Shown here in pieces: positions 31,816 through 39,955 of a DNA stretch of 64,000 nt. Position 1 is the first letter of the stretch. Each line of letters starts with the position of its first letter. The stretch covers positions 2,840,641 to 2,904,640 of the forward strand of contig CP022585.1 in NCBI GenBank assembly GCA_002243285.1. Reading direction: 5' to 3'. Below the pieces are notes generated by a model. It worked only from the letters and a program-made list of their open reading frames with translations, searched no databases and was not told where the DNA came from. This stretch comes from Candidatus Fluviicola riflensis. Lineage in GTDB: Bacteria > Bacteroidota > Bacteroidia > Flavobacteriales_D > Crocinitomicaceae. The position numbers were made by a program, and so were the translations under genes.

Positions 31816-33386
31816 TGAAATCACTTTTTCTCTGCATCACGCTTATTTCCGTTTTGTGTAATTGCACTGTTGCCCAAACTCCGGAAAAGAAAGCAAAAAC
31901 CGCGGCCGATCTTAAAGCGGAATTGGAACAGTTTCTGTCTCAATGTCGCGCAACAGCCGGTGTTTCAGTAAAAGTATTGGAAGATGGTGAAGCATTTACG
32001 ATCAACGATACTGTCCTCCATCCTACTTTGAGCGTTTACAAATTTCCGTTGGCACTCGCTGTTTTGCACAAGGTCGATAAGGGAAAACTAAAGCTGGATC
32101 AAACCGTTCATATTACGAAGGAAATGCTGCACCCGGGAACGTGGAGTCCTTACCGCGACGTACATCCCGAAGGAAATGTGGATGCAACCATTTCTGAATT
32201 ACTTGCCTACTCCGTTTCAAGAAGCGACAACAACACAACCGATATACTTTTCGATCTCTTGGGCGGACCGGCAAAAGTGCATCAATACATTGCCGGATTG
32301 GGAATCAAAGACATGATGATTGCCGCAAATGAATATGAAATGGGTGAAGAAAACCGGCTCTACGATAATTGGTCGAAATCAGCTGCGATGGTTGATTTAT
32401 TGGGAAAATTTTACAGCAAAAAAGTCCTTTCGGAAGAAAACACGCAGCTCCTTGTAAAGCTGATGACCGATACCCCAACCGGGATCAATCGCATGAAAGG
32501 ATTGCTCCCCGCAACAGCAATAGTTGCGCACAAAACAGGAACTTCCGGAACCAATGAAGAAGGCATTACCACCGCTGTAAATGATGTGGGAATCATTACG
32601 CTGCCCAACGGGAAACACATTGCCATTGCGGTATTTGTTACCGATTCGAAAGAATCATTTGAAACCAACGAGTACATTATTGCGCACATTGCCGGAGCGG
32701 TTTGGAATCATTATGCAGGCTCCGCAAAACCTGCCATGCGTACTGTTGATTTGAATGACAATGCCCGCAACAGAGCTGTACCAATCAAGATCTATGAATC
32801 GACCGGTGTCGACAACCAAAAAGTGGTGATCCTGAGTGGTGGTTATCTTTCCACCAATGATGAATACGGCTTTATTGCCAACAGATTAGCCGATGAAGGT
32901 TACCTGGTAATCAGTATTCAACATGATTTGCCAGATGATGCTCCAGTGGCGAAGGAAGGAAATATTTACGACCTCCGGATGCCTGTTTGGAAACGCGGTG
33001 ACAGCACGATGCTTTTTGTTCGTGATCAGCTCACTGCCATGTATCCGCATCGCAACTTTAATAAGCTGGTATTGGTCGGACATTCCAATGGTGGCGATAT
33101 GTCGTTGTTATTTGCCAAAAACCATCCTAAATGGGTAACGCACGTAATCACGCTCGATCACCGTCGTTTTCCTATTCCACCGAATACATGGCCGAAAGTA
33201 ATGTCATTGCGGGCAAGTGATTTCGAAGCAGATCCGGGTGTATTGCCTACTTCTGGAGCGCAGGAAATGTACGGAATCCGAATCGTTGACCTGGGTGAAA
33301 ACGCCAAACATGGTGATTTATGTGACAGCGGAAGTGACGAGTTGAAGCAACGGATTTTAAAGGAGATTTTGCAGTTCTTGAAATAA
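31812..33386 (+). CDS. Class A beta-lactamase fused to an alpha/beta hydrolase
   Basis: 524 residues. A signal peptide is followed by a complete class A serine beta-lactamase domain: SVYK at 74-77 (Ser70-x-x-Lys), SDN at 138-140, Glu174 in NEYEM (Glu166 equivalent, in the NE-x-x-M form of subclass A2 enzymes such as PER and CME), and KTG at 241-243. Residues ~310-524 are a second enzyme fold: the nucleophile Ser425 is in GHSNGG, Asp449 is a candidate acid and His500 a candidate base. It is periplasmic. The first domain would open beta-lactams, and the second is an esterase or peptidase-like hydrolase of unknown substrate. The frame is continuous. Confidence 0.85.
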   Translation: MMKSLFLCITLISVLCNCTVAQTPEKKAKTAADLKAELEQFLSQCRATAGVSVKVLEDGEAFTINDTVLHPTLSVYKFPLALAVLHKVDKGKLKLDQTVHITKEMLHPGTWSPYRDVHPEGNVDATISELLAYSVSRSDNNTTDILFDLLGGPAKVHQYIAGLGIKDMMIAANEYEMGEENRLYDNWSKSAAMVDLLGKFYSKKVLSEENTQLLVKLMTDTPTGINRMKGLLPATAIVAHKTGTSGTNEEGITTAVNDVGIITLPNGKHIAIAVFVTDSKESFETNEYIIAHIAGAVWNHYAGSAKPAMRTVDLNDNARNRAVPIKIYESTGVDNQKVVILSGGYLSTNDEYGFIANRLADEGYLVISIQHDLPDDAPVAKEGNIYDLRMPVWKRGDSTMLFVRDQLTAMYPHRNFNKLVLVGHSNGGDMSLLFAKNHPKWVTHVITLDHRRFPIPPNTWPKVMSLRASDFEADPGVLPTSGAQEMYGIRIVDLGENAKHGDLCDSGSDELKQRILKEILQFLK

Positions 33387-33428
33387 ACAACCTCAATCCA
33401 CAGTCATCATGATTATTGAAAAATCTTT

Positions 33429-33759
33429 GCCACAGATGACTCAAATTTTCACAGATCATGAATAGATACACTTTATTATTACCACGAATTCACTAATTTT
33501 TCACGCGCCTAACGGACGCGCTCTATGTAATGGATTATTAAGTACTTCTTACAGATTTATATGCGAGACCGTTAGGCGAGCTAAATTCGTGCATTCGTGG
33601 GAAAGAACCAGCCGAGACTGGTGATGAAACAAGCGTTAACTCAGTAAATGTATCAGCTAGCTGATACGTTATTTACGAATTCAAGGAAAAAACATAAATT
33701 AATCAGTTAAGGGGGAATACAAAGCATTCCAATCTGTGAAAATCTGCGCCATCTGTGGC
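33429..33759. repeat. Nested palindromic element (CCACAGAT outer stem, inner hairpin, GTATC palindrome)
   Basis: This 490-bp gene-free stretch holds nested inverted repeats. The outer arms GCCACAGATG...ATTTTCACAGAT (33429-33456) pair with ATCTGTGAAAAT...CATCTGTGGC (33732-33759). Inside, CCACGAATTCAC (33482) pairs with GTGCATTCGTGG (ending 33600) and GCCTAACGG (33507) with CCGTTAGGC (ending 33577). The 18-bp palindrome GTATCAGCTAGCTGATAC is at 33650-33667. The inner unit recurs at 43268-43411. Confidence 0.7.
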
Positions 33760-33821
33760 CAAATAAATAAGCTTTGAAAAACACTCTGAGGCACTTGTCT
33801 TATTTGATTTTTTCAGAAAAA

Positions 33822-33864
33822 AGGTAATTTTACTTGTTATGAAAGGTAATTTTACCTAAATTTG
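33822..33864 (+). promoter_or_regulatory. Promoter with two palindromic operators for xre-res
   Basis: AGGTAATTTTACCT (33844-33857) is a perfect palindrome, and AGGTAATTTTACTT (33822-33835) is a near-perfect copy 22 bp upstream, two helical turns apart. The -7 box TAAATTTG (33857-33864) abuts the second operator, and CTTG at 33833-33836 is a possible -33 element. The layout predicts autorepression by the antitoxin or the complex. Confidence 0.65.
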
Positions 33865-33878
33865 ATAAAAACAATACA

Positions 33879-34298
33879 ATGATCGGTCAAAAACATATTT
33901 TCAAAAACATTCCTAATAGCATGAATGACACTGACATACTTATGCATTTACAAGGTGAAAAAGTCAATTGGGAATACGTTCAGACACTCAAAGAAAGTAC
34001 GCAATTTAAAGACGAAGTACTCTCGGGCTGGTTAAATGTGAGCGTCAAAACATTTCGTTCTTATAAAAAACCCGATCAGGAAATTGATATCAATATCAAA
34101 GAACACGTTCTCTTGTTGTTGTCACTCGTGCAGCATGGCAAAAAAATCTTTCGTTCCATGGAAAAATTTGGTGAATGGTTAAACTCAGAGAACTTTTACT
34201 TCAATAAAAAAGCCCCTATCGATTACTTAAAAACAATTACAGGAATTCGCTTTATCGATGACCGGCTCACAGCCATGGAATACGGTGACAACGTCTAA
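33879..34298 (+). CDS. Xre/MbcA/ParS-type antitoxin (DUF2384)
   Basis: 139 residues. A helical N-terminal part (FKDEVLSGWLNVSVKTFRSYKK) forms the Xre-like HTH, and the C-terminal DUF2384 region has KKIFRSMEKFGEWLNSENFYFNKKAPIDYLKTITGIRFIDDRL, the toxin-binding part. It neutralises the RES toxin encoded 3 bp downstream and most likely represses its own promoter through the AGGTAA palindromes. Confidence 0.9.
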   Translation: MIGQKHIFKNIPNSMNDTDILMHLQGEKVNWEYVQTLKESTQFKDEVLSGWLNVSVKTFRSYKKPDQEIDINIKEHVLLLLSLVQHGKKIFRSMEKFGEWLNSENFYFNKKAPIDYLKTITGIRFIDDRLTAMEYGDNV

Positions 34299-34301
34299 TT
34301 C

Positions 34302-34754
34302 ATGGAGTTATTCAGAATATCATCTGCCGAATATTCCACCCAACTAATCGCCTCAGGAGCAGCAAACAGGTGGAATAAAAAAGGTGAATTTGTTATTTAT
34401 GCCGGCGGATCGAGATCATTGTCGACACTCGAATCAGTTGTCCACAGGAGCTTCATCAAACCTGATGTTCTTTTCAAAGTAATGATCATCTCCGTCCCCG
34501 ATTCAGATCACCTGGTTAAAACAATCAGCACCACTGACTTACCTAAAAACTGGCGACAGTTTGAAGCATACTCAAGACTTCAGGAGATTGGCAGCAATTG
34601 GTGCAACAGCAAAGAAACACTGATTCTTAAAGTGCCTTCCGCGGTAATTCCACAGGAATACAATTACGTCATCAATACCGAGCATCCTGATTTCAGGGGA
34701 AATGTAAAACTTGTAAGAACCGAAAGCTATTTTTGGGATGAACGATTGTTGTGA
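34302..34754 (+). CDS. RES-domain toxin (NAD+-degrading)
   Basis: 150 residues with the family residues in order: Arg in MELFRIS and RWNKKGEFVIYAGGSRSLSTLESVVH, including the conserved Glu in LES. The Ser-bearing segment IPQEYNYVINTEHPDF is near the C-terminus. Known RES toxins degrade NAD+ and halt growth when not bound by antitoxin. The toxin lies second in the operon, the common Xre-RES order. Confidence 0.92.
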   Translation: MELFRISSAEYSTQLIASGAANRWNKKGEFVIYAGGSRSLSTLESVVHRSFIKPDVLFKVMIISVPDSDHLVKTISTTDLPKNWRQFEAYSRLQEIGSNWCNSKETLILKVPSAVIPQEYNYVINTEHPDFRGNVKLVRTESYFWDERLL

Positions 34755-34796
34755 GTTAAACGGAGATAGCTAATATTTTTACAATTACTCAAGTTT

Positions 34797-34905
34797 TGCC
34801 ACAGATTTCTCAGATTTCCACAGATTGGAATGCCATGGCATTCCCTTGCTAATACTAGATTTATTTCTTGTATATCATCTGCGAAAATCTGTGCCATCTG
34901 TGGCA
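34797..34905. repeat. CCACAGAT-type hairpin with GGAATGCCATGGCATTCC palindrome
   Basis: Outer arms TGCCACAGATTT...CAGAT (34797-34825) and ATCTGCGAAAATCTGTG...CTGTGGCA (34879-34905) pair imperfectly. GGAATGCCATGGCATTCC at 34827-34844 is a perfect 18-bp palindrome. It fills the gap after the RES toxin. Confidence 0.65.
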
Positions 34906-34946
34906 GCAAAAAAATAATCAAATGGATTTCAGTGTCAGCAAAGTAC

Positions 34947-35336
34947 TTACAGCGGAGCAACCTGCACCGTATCATCCTGTTTTCCGTAAGAAATAGTCAG
35001 CGCGTTGACTTCTTTGGTCAATGAATCCATCACTTCCGAATAGATACTTTGCAGTTCTTCCTGCTGAGAAGCGTAATAATTGTATGATCGTTCAAATCGT
35101 CGTGGATCGATGCGGTATTTATCAAGGCACACTCTACCTGACGATTTCATCAATTTATGGTAATTATTGACCAGCTGATAACGAGTTTGAGCATACGATT
35201 CCAATACCGACAGTTCACGGATCACCATTACCATCGTATCGCGGCTCACCAGATCATCCGGAGCAGCCGGAGTATCTATATCACTGGAACATCTTACAGC
35301 TAAAAAGCCCAATGCGATGAAAAGCAGAATTCTCAT
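34947..35336 (-). CDS. DUF4296 lipoprotein
   Basis: 129 residues with a short lipoprotein signal ending FLAVRC. The helical DUF4296 body contains RDTMVMVIRELSVLESYAQTRY and YRIDPRRFERSYNYYASQQEELQSIYSEVMDSL. It is the last gene of the conserved glycosyltransferase-pyrC-DUF4296 operon; its start overlaps the end of pyrC by 4 bp. The function is unknown. Bacteroidota-specific. Confidence 0.85.
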   Translation of the reverse strand: MRILLFIALGFLAVRCSSDIDTPAAPDDLVSRDTMVMVIRELSVLESYAQTRYQLVNNYHKLMKSSGRVCLDKYRIDPRRFERSYNYYASQQEELQSIYSEVMDSLTKEVNALTISYGKQDDTVQVAPL

Positions 35337-36673
35337 CTGTTAAAGGTTAATCGCATTCCAGCCTGGCGGTAAACGCAGTCTTTTCCGTGTTCGTACATTG
35401 GGATTCCATTGACAAACGTGGTTTCAATTCGATGCGAGAAGGTTGTTCCTTCCAATGGCGACCATCCGCACTGATAAAACAATGATTCTTTCGTGACAGA
35501 AGTCGAGACATCAGGGTTCACCAACACCAAGTCGGCAAAATAACCTTCGCGAATAAAGCCTCGCTCTTCCAGCTGAAAACAGGTTGCAACAGCATGGGCC
35601 ATTTTTTCAACCACCCGTGTTCTTGGAATTTTCCCTTGTTTACTCGCTTCCAGCATCGCTAATAAAGCATGTTGTACGAGCGGTCCACCTGAAGGAGCGC
35701 CAAGGTACGATTGCGATTTTTCTTCGAAGGTATGCGGCGCATGATCAGTAGCAACCACATCGATACGATCATCCAATAGCGCACGCCAGATTTCGTCTTT
35801 ATCGGCTTGTGTTTTTACCGCCGGATTCCATTTGATCAACGAACCTTTGGTTTCATAATCGGCATCGGTAAACCACAAATGATGCACACAAGCTTCGGCA
35901 GTAATGCGTTTTTGCTCGAGCGGAATATCGTTGCGGAACAAATGCGTTTCTTTTCCGGTAGAAATATGTAAAATATGTAAACGTGTATTGTGTTTTTTGG
36001 CCAATTCAACCGCTTTGGAAGACGATAAATAACACGCTTCTTCACTGCGAATGAGCGGATGAGCGCTCATCGGGATATTTTCACCGTATTTAGTTTTGTA
36101 AGCTTCCAGGTTGGCACGAACCGTTGCTTCATCTTCGCAATGAGTGGCAATCAGCATCGGTACTTCGGCAAACAAACGATCTAATACGGCAGTATTGTCA
36201 ACCAGCATATTTCCGGTGGAAGATCCCATGAAGATCTTGATTCCGCACACATTTTTTCCGTCGGTTTTCAATACTTCATCGAGGTTGTCATTCGACGCGC
36301 CCATGAAAAACGAATAGTTGGCAAATGCCGTTCGCTGCGCAATCTGGTATTTATCTTCGAGTAATGTTTGGGTCAATGCGTTGGGAACCGTGTTGGGCAT
36401 TTCCATAAACGAAGTGATTCCGCCAGCAACAGCTGCACGCGATTCAGAAGCAATTGTTCCTTTGTGCGTCAATCCAGGTTCGCGAAAATGGACCTGATCA
36501 TCAATACAGCCCGGTAACAACAATAATCCGGAGCAATCGCGTTCATCGACTTTTCCTTCAACCGAAAGATCAGTTCCTATTTTGGCAATACGGCCGTTTT
36601 CAATCAGTACATCCGCAACGCGCTCTGTACCTTCATTGATCAGCGTTGCCGCTTTTAATAAAATTCGTGACAT
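35333..36673 (-). CDS. pyrC: Dihydroorotase (AllB/PyrC-like amidohydrolase)
   Basis: 446 residues, the long dihydroorotase type. LLLPGCIDDQVHFREPGLTHKG carries the first metal ligands (D-x-Q-V-H replaces D-x-H-V-H), followed by IATHCEDEA, RLHILHISTGKE and VVATDHAPHTFEEK, with further metal-binding His and the catalytic Asp. It cyclises carbamoyl-aspartate in pyrimidine synthesis. It lies between the DPM1-like and DUF4296 genes, overlapping both by 1-4 bp. Confidence 0.92.
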   Translation of the reverse strand: MSRILLKAATLINEGTERVADVLIENGRIAKIGTDLSVEGKVDERDCSGLLLLPGCIDDQVHFREPGLTHKGTIASESRAAVAGGITSFMEMPNTVPNALTQTLLEDKYQIAQRTAFANYSFFMGASNDNLDEVLKTDGKNVCGIKIFMGSSTGNMLVDNTAVLDRLFAEVPMLIATHCEDEATVRANLEAYKTKYGENIPMSAHPLIRSEEACYLSSSKAVELAKKHNTRLHILHISTGKETHLFRNDIPLEQKRITAEACVHHLWFTDADYETKGSLIKWNPAVKTQADKDEIWRALLDDRIDVVATDHAPHTFEEKSQSYLGAPSGGPLVQHALLAMLEASKQGKIPRTRVVEKMAHAVATCFQLEERGFIREGYFADLVLVNPDVSTSVTKESLFYQCGWSPLEGTTFSHRIETTFVNGIPMYEHGKDCVYRQAGMRLTFNR

Positions 36674-37386
36674 CAGACTTTCAGTTTACGCATTTTCCAC
36701 ACACCAAAAAGTGCTTCTTTGAAAATGCTTGACGACATTTTGGATTCTCCGTATTGCCTGTCGATAAAGGTAATCGGCACCTCAATAATCTTAAATCCTT
36801 TGCGTTTGGCGGCGTATTTCATCTCGATCTGGAAGGCATAACCTTTGAAATGGATTTGGTCCAGATCAATTGCCTCCAATACTTTTGAGGAATAACACAT
36901 GAATCCCGCGGTGGTATCCGAAATACCCAAAAACAAGATCATGCGCACGTATACCGAAGCAAAATACGAAAGCATCACACGACCAACAGGCCAGTTCTTT
37001 ACTTTTCCTCCACGGCAATAACGCGAACCAATACTCAATTGCGCTCCCTGCTCGGTACAGGCAGACAGCAAACGCGGTAAATCCGCCGGATTGTGCGAAA
37101 AATCGCAATCCATCTCAAAAATATAATCGTATTGCTGTTTGAGTGCCCATTTGAATCCATGGATGTACGCTGTTCCAAGTCCTAACTTTCCGGTACGCTC
37201 TTCTAAAAAAATACGATCGGGATACTCGGCTTGCTTTTCGCGGATCAGGTCGGCAGTGCCGTCGGGAGAATTATCATCAACAAACAGAATGTGAAACGCG
37301 CCATCCAAAGCCATGACGGTTTCAGCCATTCGCTGAACGTTCTCACGTTCGTTGTAAGTTGGAATGATGACGACAGTTCGAATCAC
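36673..37386 (-). CDS. Polyprenol monophosphomannose synthase-like glycosyltransferase (GT2)
   Basis: 237 residues. The GT2 nucleotide-binding and metal motifs are intact: VIIPTYNERENV, FVDDNSPDGTAD, and the D-x-D segment EMDCDFSHNPADLP. The C-terminal part matches DPM1-like enzymes that load a sugar on polyprenyl phosphate, without extra membrane helices. It is the first gene of the operon with pyrC and the DUF4296 lipoprotein, an order seen widely in Bacteroidota. Confidence 0.88.
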   Translation of the reverse strand: MIRTVVIIPTYNERENVQRMAETVMALDGAFHILFVDDNSPDGTADLIREKQAEYPDRIFLEERTGKLGLGTAYIHGFKWALKQQYDYIFEMDCDFSHNPADLPRLLSACTEQGAQLSIGSRYCRGGKVKNWPVGRVMLSYFASVYVRMILFLGISDTTAGFMCYSSKVLEAIDLDQIHFKGYAFQIEMKYAAKRKGFKIIEVPITFIDRQYGESKMSSSIFKEALFGVWKMRKLKV

Positions 37387-37485
37387 ACAGGTTCAATTGA
37401 GTCGTAAAATTAATGATTAATCCAGTCACAGACTCCATTTTTCGTATACTTTAATAAATGAGCCGAAAGAACACCACAGCTTTCG

Positions 37486-37493
37486 TATTTTTG
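37486..37493 (+). promoter_or_regulatory. -7 box immediately upstream of the ATG (possible leaderless promoter)
   Basis: TATTTTTG matches TAnnTTTG and ends only 4 bp before the ATG at 37498. The transcription start would then fall at or very near the start codon. No clear -33 TTTG is present at the standard distance. Confidence 0.4.
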
Positions 37494-37497
37494 CGGT

Positions 37498-38886
37498 ATG
37501 TTGATTGGTCGAAACATTGTCTTCATCTGCGCTTCCCTGGTAATGATAAACACATCATTTGCCCAGTCTTCATTGAATATGGAGTTGCTGGACAGATGGC
37601 ACCAGGATTCATTGATCAACAATACCAGCGAGGTGCGTTACAGCGATTGTTACGGATTTGTGTGGAACGGGAAAGAATACGCCGTTGCCGGATCAACCGA
37701 AGGAACGCATGTTTTTGAAATCACGGACGACAATACGTTTGTACCGAAAGGATTCGTCAGAGGACGATTTTCAAACACGTCCGTTTCTCACCGCGATTAC
37801 GCCATTTATCAGCATTATCTCTACGCCGTTTGTGACGAAGGTGTCAGCAGTTTACAAATCATCGACTTTCAGTATCTCCCCGACTCCATTCATTTAGCTG
37901 CGGAAGACACGACACTTTTCGGGCGGGTTCACAATATTTTCATTGACACCGCTCAGGCGAAGTTTTATTCCTGCATTCACCGGTCTACTTCCAGTACGCA
38001 AATCATTGAAGCGCCGATGAAGATTTTTTCGCTGGCCGATCCGCTGCAACTGACCGAATTATGGTCGGGACCCGGCGATGTGATCGAAGTTCACGATTGT
38101 TATGTGCGCGACGGCAAAGCCATTCTAAACTGCGGGTTTGATGGTTTACGTGTTTACGATTTCACCAATACCGTTTCACCGGATTACCTTGATTCCAAGA
38201 CCTTTTACCAAGATCAGGGCTACAATCACCAGGGCTGGCTCACACCAAACGGAAAAACCTACATCTTCGCCGATGAAACCAATGGCAAGCAAGTGAAGAA
38301 ATGTTCGTTTAACGGATCAGCCATTGCCATCACAAATCTATTCGGCTACAATCACTTCAACGAATCGGTTCCGCACAATATCATGGCGAATGACACCTTT
38401 GCCTTTGTAGCCTATTATAATGAAGGTTTGAGGGTGTTTGATTTGCGTTATAGTCCACCGTTGGAAGTTGCGCATTATGACACCTATCCGGAAGAGAATT
38501 TCTTCAAAATGAACGGAAACTGGGGTGTTTACAGCAATCTTCCGAGTCGACGCATTTTAGCAATGGACCGCCAATACGGTTTGTTTCTCCTGCATTTTGA
38601 TCAGCAGGCTTTCCTGGGTGTGCCGAATGAAGAGGTTTCGGTTGTATATCCGAATCCGTTAAGTGAAAATGCCCAATTGACCGTTCGCTTGCCTAATCCT
38701 GTTACTGCTTTTGAATGGGAATTGACCGATGAAGCGGGGAATATTGTTCTTTCGGGAAGTTTACAGGATCAGAATTACCTGCAATTGGAACCGCTGATTG
38801 CAAGCGGGATTTACTTTTTAAGATTGAAGTACCGCGATTACCTGGATGATGAACAACAGGAAGTGTTGAAGGTTATTGTTTTGTAG
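37498..38886 (+). CDS. Secreted beta-propeller-like protein with T9SS sorting tail
   Basis: 462 residues: a signal peptide (...SLVMINTSFAQ), then repeated units such as HVFEITDDNTF, SSLQIIDFQYLPD, GLRVYDFTN and GLRVFDLRYSPP. These are LVIVD-like blades that probably form a propeller. The C-terminal ~80 residues (VVYPNPLSENAQLTVRLPN...GIYFLRLKYR) are a type A T9SS sorting domain (Y-P-N-P start). It is therefore exported through the outer membrane and cleaved or attached at the surface. The substrate or partner is unknown. Confidence 0.82.
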   Translation: MLIGRNIVFICASLVMINTSFAQSSLNMELLDRWHQDSLINNTSEVRYSDCYGFVWNGKEYAVAGSTEGTHVFEITDDNTFVPKGFVRGRFSNTSVSHRDYAIYQHYLYAVCDEGVSSLQIIDFQYLPDSIHLAAEDTTLFGRVHNIFIDTAQAKFYSCIHRSTSSTQIIEAPMKIFSLADPLQLTELWSGPGDVIEVHDCYVRDGKAILNCGFDGLRVYDFTNTVSPDYLDSKTFYQDQGYNHQGWLTPNGKTYIFADETNGKQVKKCSFNGSAIAITNLFGYNHFNESVPHNIMANDTFAFVAYYNEGLRVFDLRYSPPLEVAHYDTYPEENFFKMNGNWGVYSNLPSRRILAMDRQYGLFLLHFDQQAFLGVPNEEVSVVYPNPLSENAQLTVRLPNPVTAFEWELTDEAGNIVLSGSLQDQNYLQLEPLIASGIYFLRLKYRDYLDDEQQEVLKVIVL

Positions 38887-39181
38887 GATTCAACTCATTA
38901 TTCAAATCCCTTATCTCGTGCAGAATTCTTGCTATTTCAATTGTTGAATGATCAAGCCTGCGATAGAAAATAATATGCTTAGCTATTTTTTGACCGAATA
39001 ACCCTGGATAGACTTCAAAATAACTTCTACCCAACTCAGGACTCTTTGCAAGTAAATTGCATTCATTAATAATCAGTCCATAATACTTATCTGCTTGTTT
39101 TTCCGACCAAGTTTCAATGGTATAATTCCAAATTTCCGAAAGATCCAAAATGGCCTCTTTCGTAAACTTATACGAAACCAT
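38873..39181 (-). CDS. parE: ParE-type toxin of a type II toxin-antitoxin system
   Basis: 102 residues with the RelE/ParE fold: YKFTKEAILDLSEIWNYTIETWSEKQADKYYGLI, then SPELGRSYFEVYPGLFGQKIAKHIIFYRRLDHSTIEIARILHEIRDL. The C-terminal IARILHxxRD is diagnostic. ParE toxins act on gyrase. The start codon overlaps the stop of the antitoxin gene by 1 bp. The 3' end overlaps the end of the convergent T9SS-tail gene by 14 bp. Confidence 0.93.
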   Translation of the reverse strand: MVSYKFTKEAILDLSEIWNYTIETWSEKQADKYYGLIINECNLLAKSPELGRSYFEVYPGLFGQKIAKHIIFYRRLDHSTIEIARILHEIRDLNNELNPTKQ

Positions 39182-39423
39182 TATTTTCTCTTAGATTTTA
39201 GTTGCCTCAAGTGCTCTTCAGGATCAAAATCTTCAACTATTCCACTATTAATCCCATCCTCTATCGCTTTCCTCAAAATAATGACTTTCTTTTCTTCTTC
39301 TTCGAGAAGTCGAAGCCCGGCACGAATAACCTCACTCGCGTTTTTATACCTTCCTTCGTGCAGAATACTTTGAATAAATTGGTCAAAATAGCTTCCCAAA
39401 GTGATGGATGTGTTTTTGCTCAT
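39181..39423 (-). CDS. parD: ParD-type (CopG/RHH) antitoxin
   Basis: 80 residues. The ribbon-helix-helix N-terminal segment (NTSITLGSYFDQFIQSILHEGRYKNASEVIRAGLRLLEEEE) is typical of ParD, and an acidic, disordered C-terminal part (EDFDPEEHLRQLKSKRK) binds ParE. It precedes the toxin gene in a 1-bp overlap. A palindrome in its own promoter is its likely operator. Confidence 0.93.
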   Translation of the reverse strand: MSKNTSITLGSYFDQFIQSILHEGRYKNASEVIRAGLRLLEEEEKKVIILRKAIEDGINSGIVEDFDPEEHLRQLKSKRK

Positions 39424-39437
39424 GACAATTTTTTTTA

Positions 39438-39468
39438 TAAATATACCTAATATTGGTATTTATTCAAA
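39438..39468 (-). promoter_or_regulatory. Promoter and operator of parDE
   Basis: On the minus strand TTTG (39468-39465), 19 bp, then TATATTTA (39445-39438) fit the Bacteroidota promoter with one mismatch. The spacer holds the inverted repeat ATACC-N7-GGTAT (39443-39459 on the plus strand), just 20 bp from the parD start. This predicts repression by the ParD-ParE complex. Confidence 0.65.
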
Positions 39469-39478
39469 ATAAACTCAC

Positions 39479-39955
39479 CTACCCCAACTCACATTCCTTC
39501 ACAGCCTCCTGGATCAAATCAAATTCAAAACCCTTACTCATCAGGTAGCGCTGCAGTTTCGCGCGTTTTTTCCAGGGATCGGTTTCGCGGGTAAGATCGC
39601 GGAGTTTTTTGGTAGCTTCTTTGAGCAGAATGGAATAGTATTCGTCACCATCAATGGTTTTTAAACCGCGCTGAATGGAAACTTCACTGACGAACTTTTG
39701 TTTGAGTGCCTGTTTGATCTTGATGCGGCCCCAGTGTTTGATGCGGAGTTTGCCTGAAACGAATGCTTCGGCAAAGCGTTCTTCGTCAAGGAAACGATTC
39801 ATGATCAAATGCGCCATGAGGCGATCTTTCTGGTCCTCGTCCATGCCCCACGAGCGCAGTTTGTTCACTACCTCAAAGTGGCACCTTTCCTGGTAGGCGC
39901 AATAGGCTTCAATTTTCGCCTTTGCTTCCAGAAACGAAAAATTGCTCTCTGACAT
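39479..39955 (-). CDS. recX: Regulatory protein RecX
   Basis: 158 residues of all-helical tandem three-helix repeats: [56 protein letters not shown], and a C-terminal [21 protein letters not shown]. RecX binds RecA filaments and limits their activity. It overlaps the RNase E/G gene end by 1 bp; no recA is in the window. Confidence 0.9.
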   Translation of the reverse strand: MSESNFSFLEAKAKIEAYCAYQERCHFEVVNKLRSWGMDEDQKDRLMAHLIMNRFLDEERFAEAFVSGKLRIKHWGRIKIKQALKQKFVSEVSIQRGLKTIDGDEYYSILLKEATKKLRDLTRETDPWKKRAKLQRYLMSKGFEFDLIQEAVKECELG

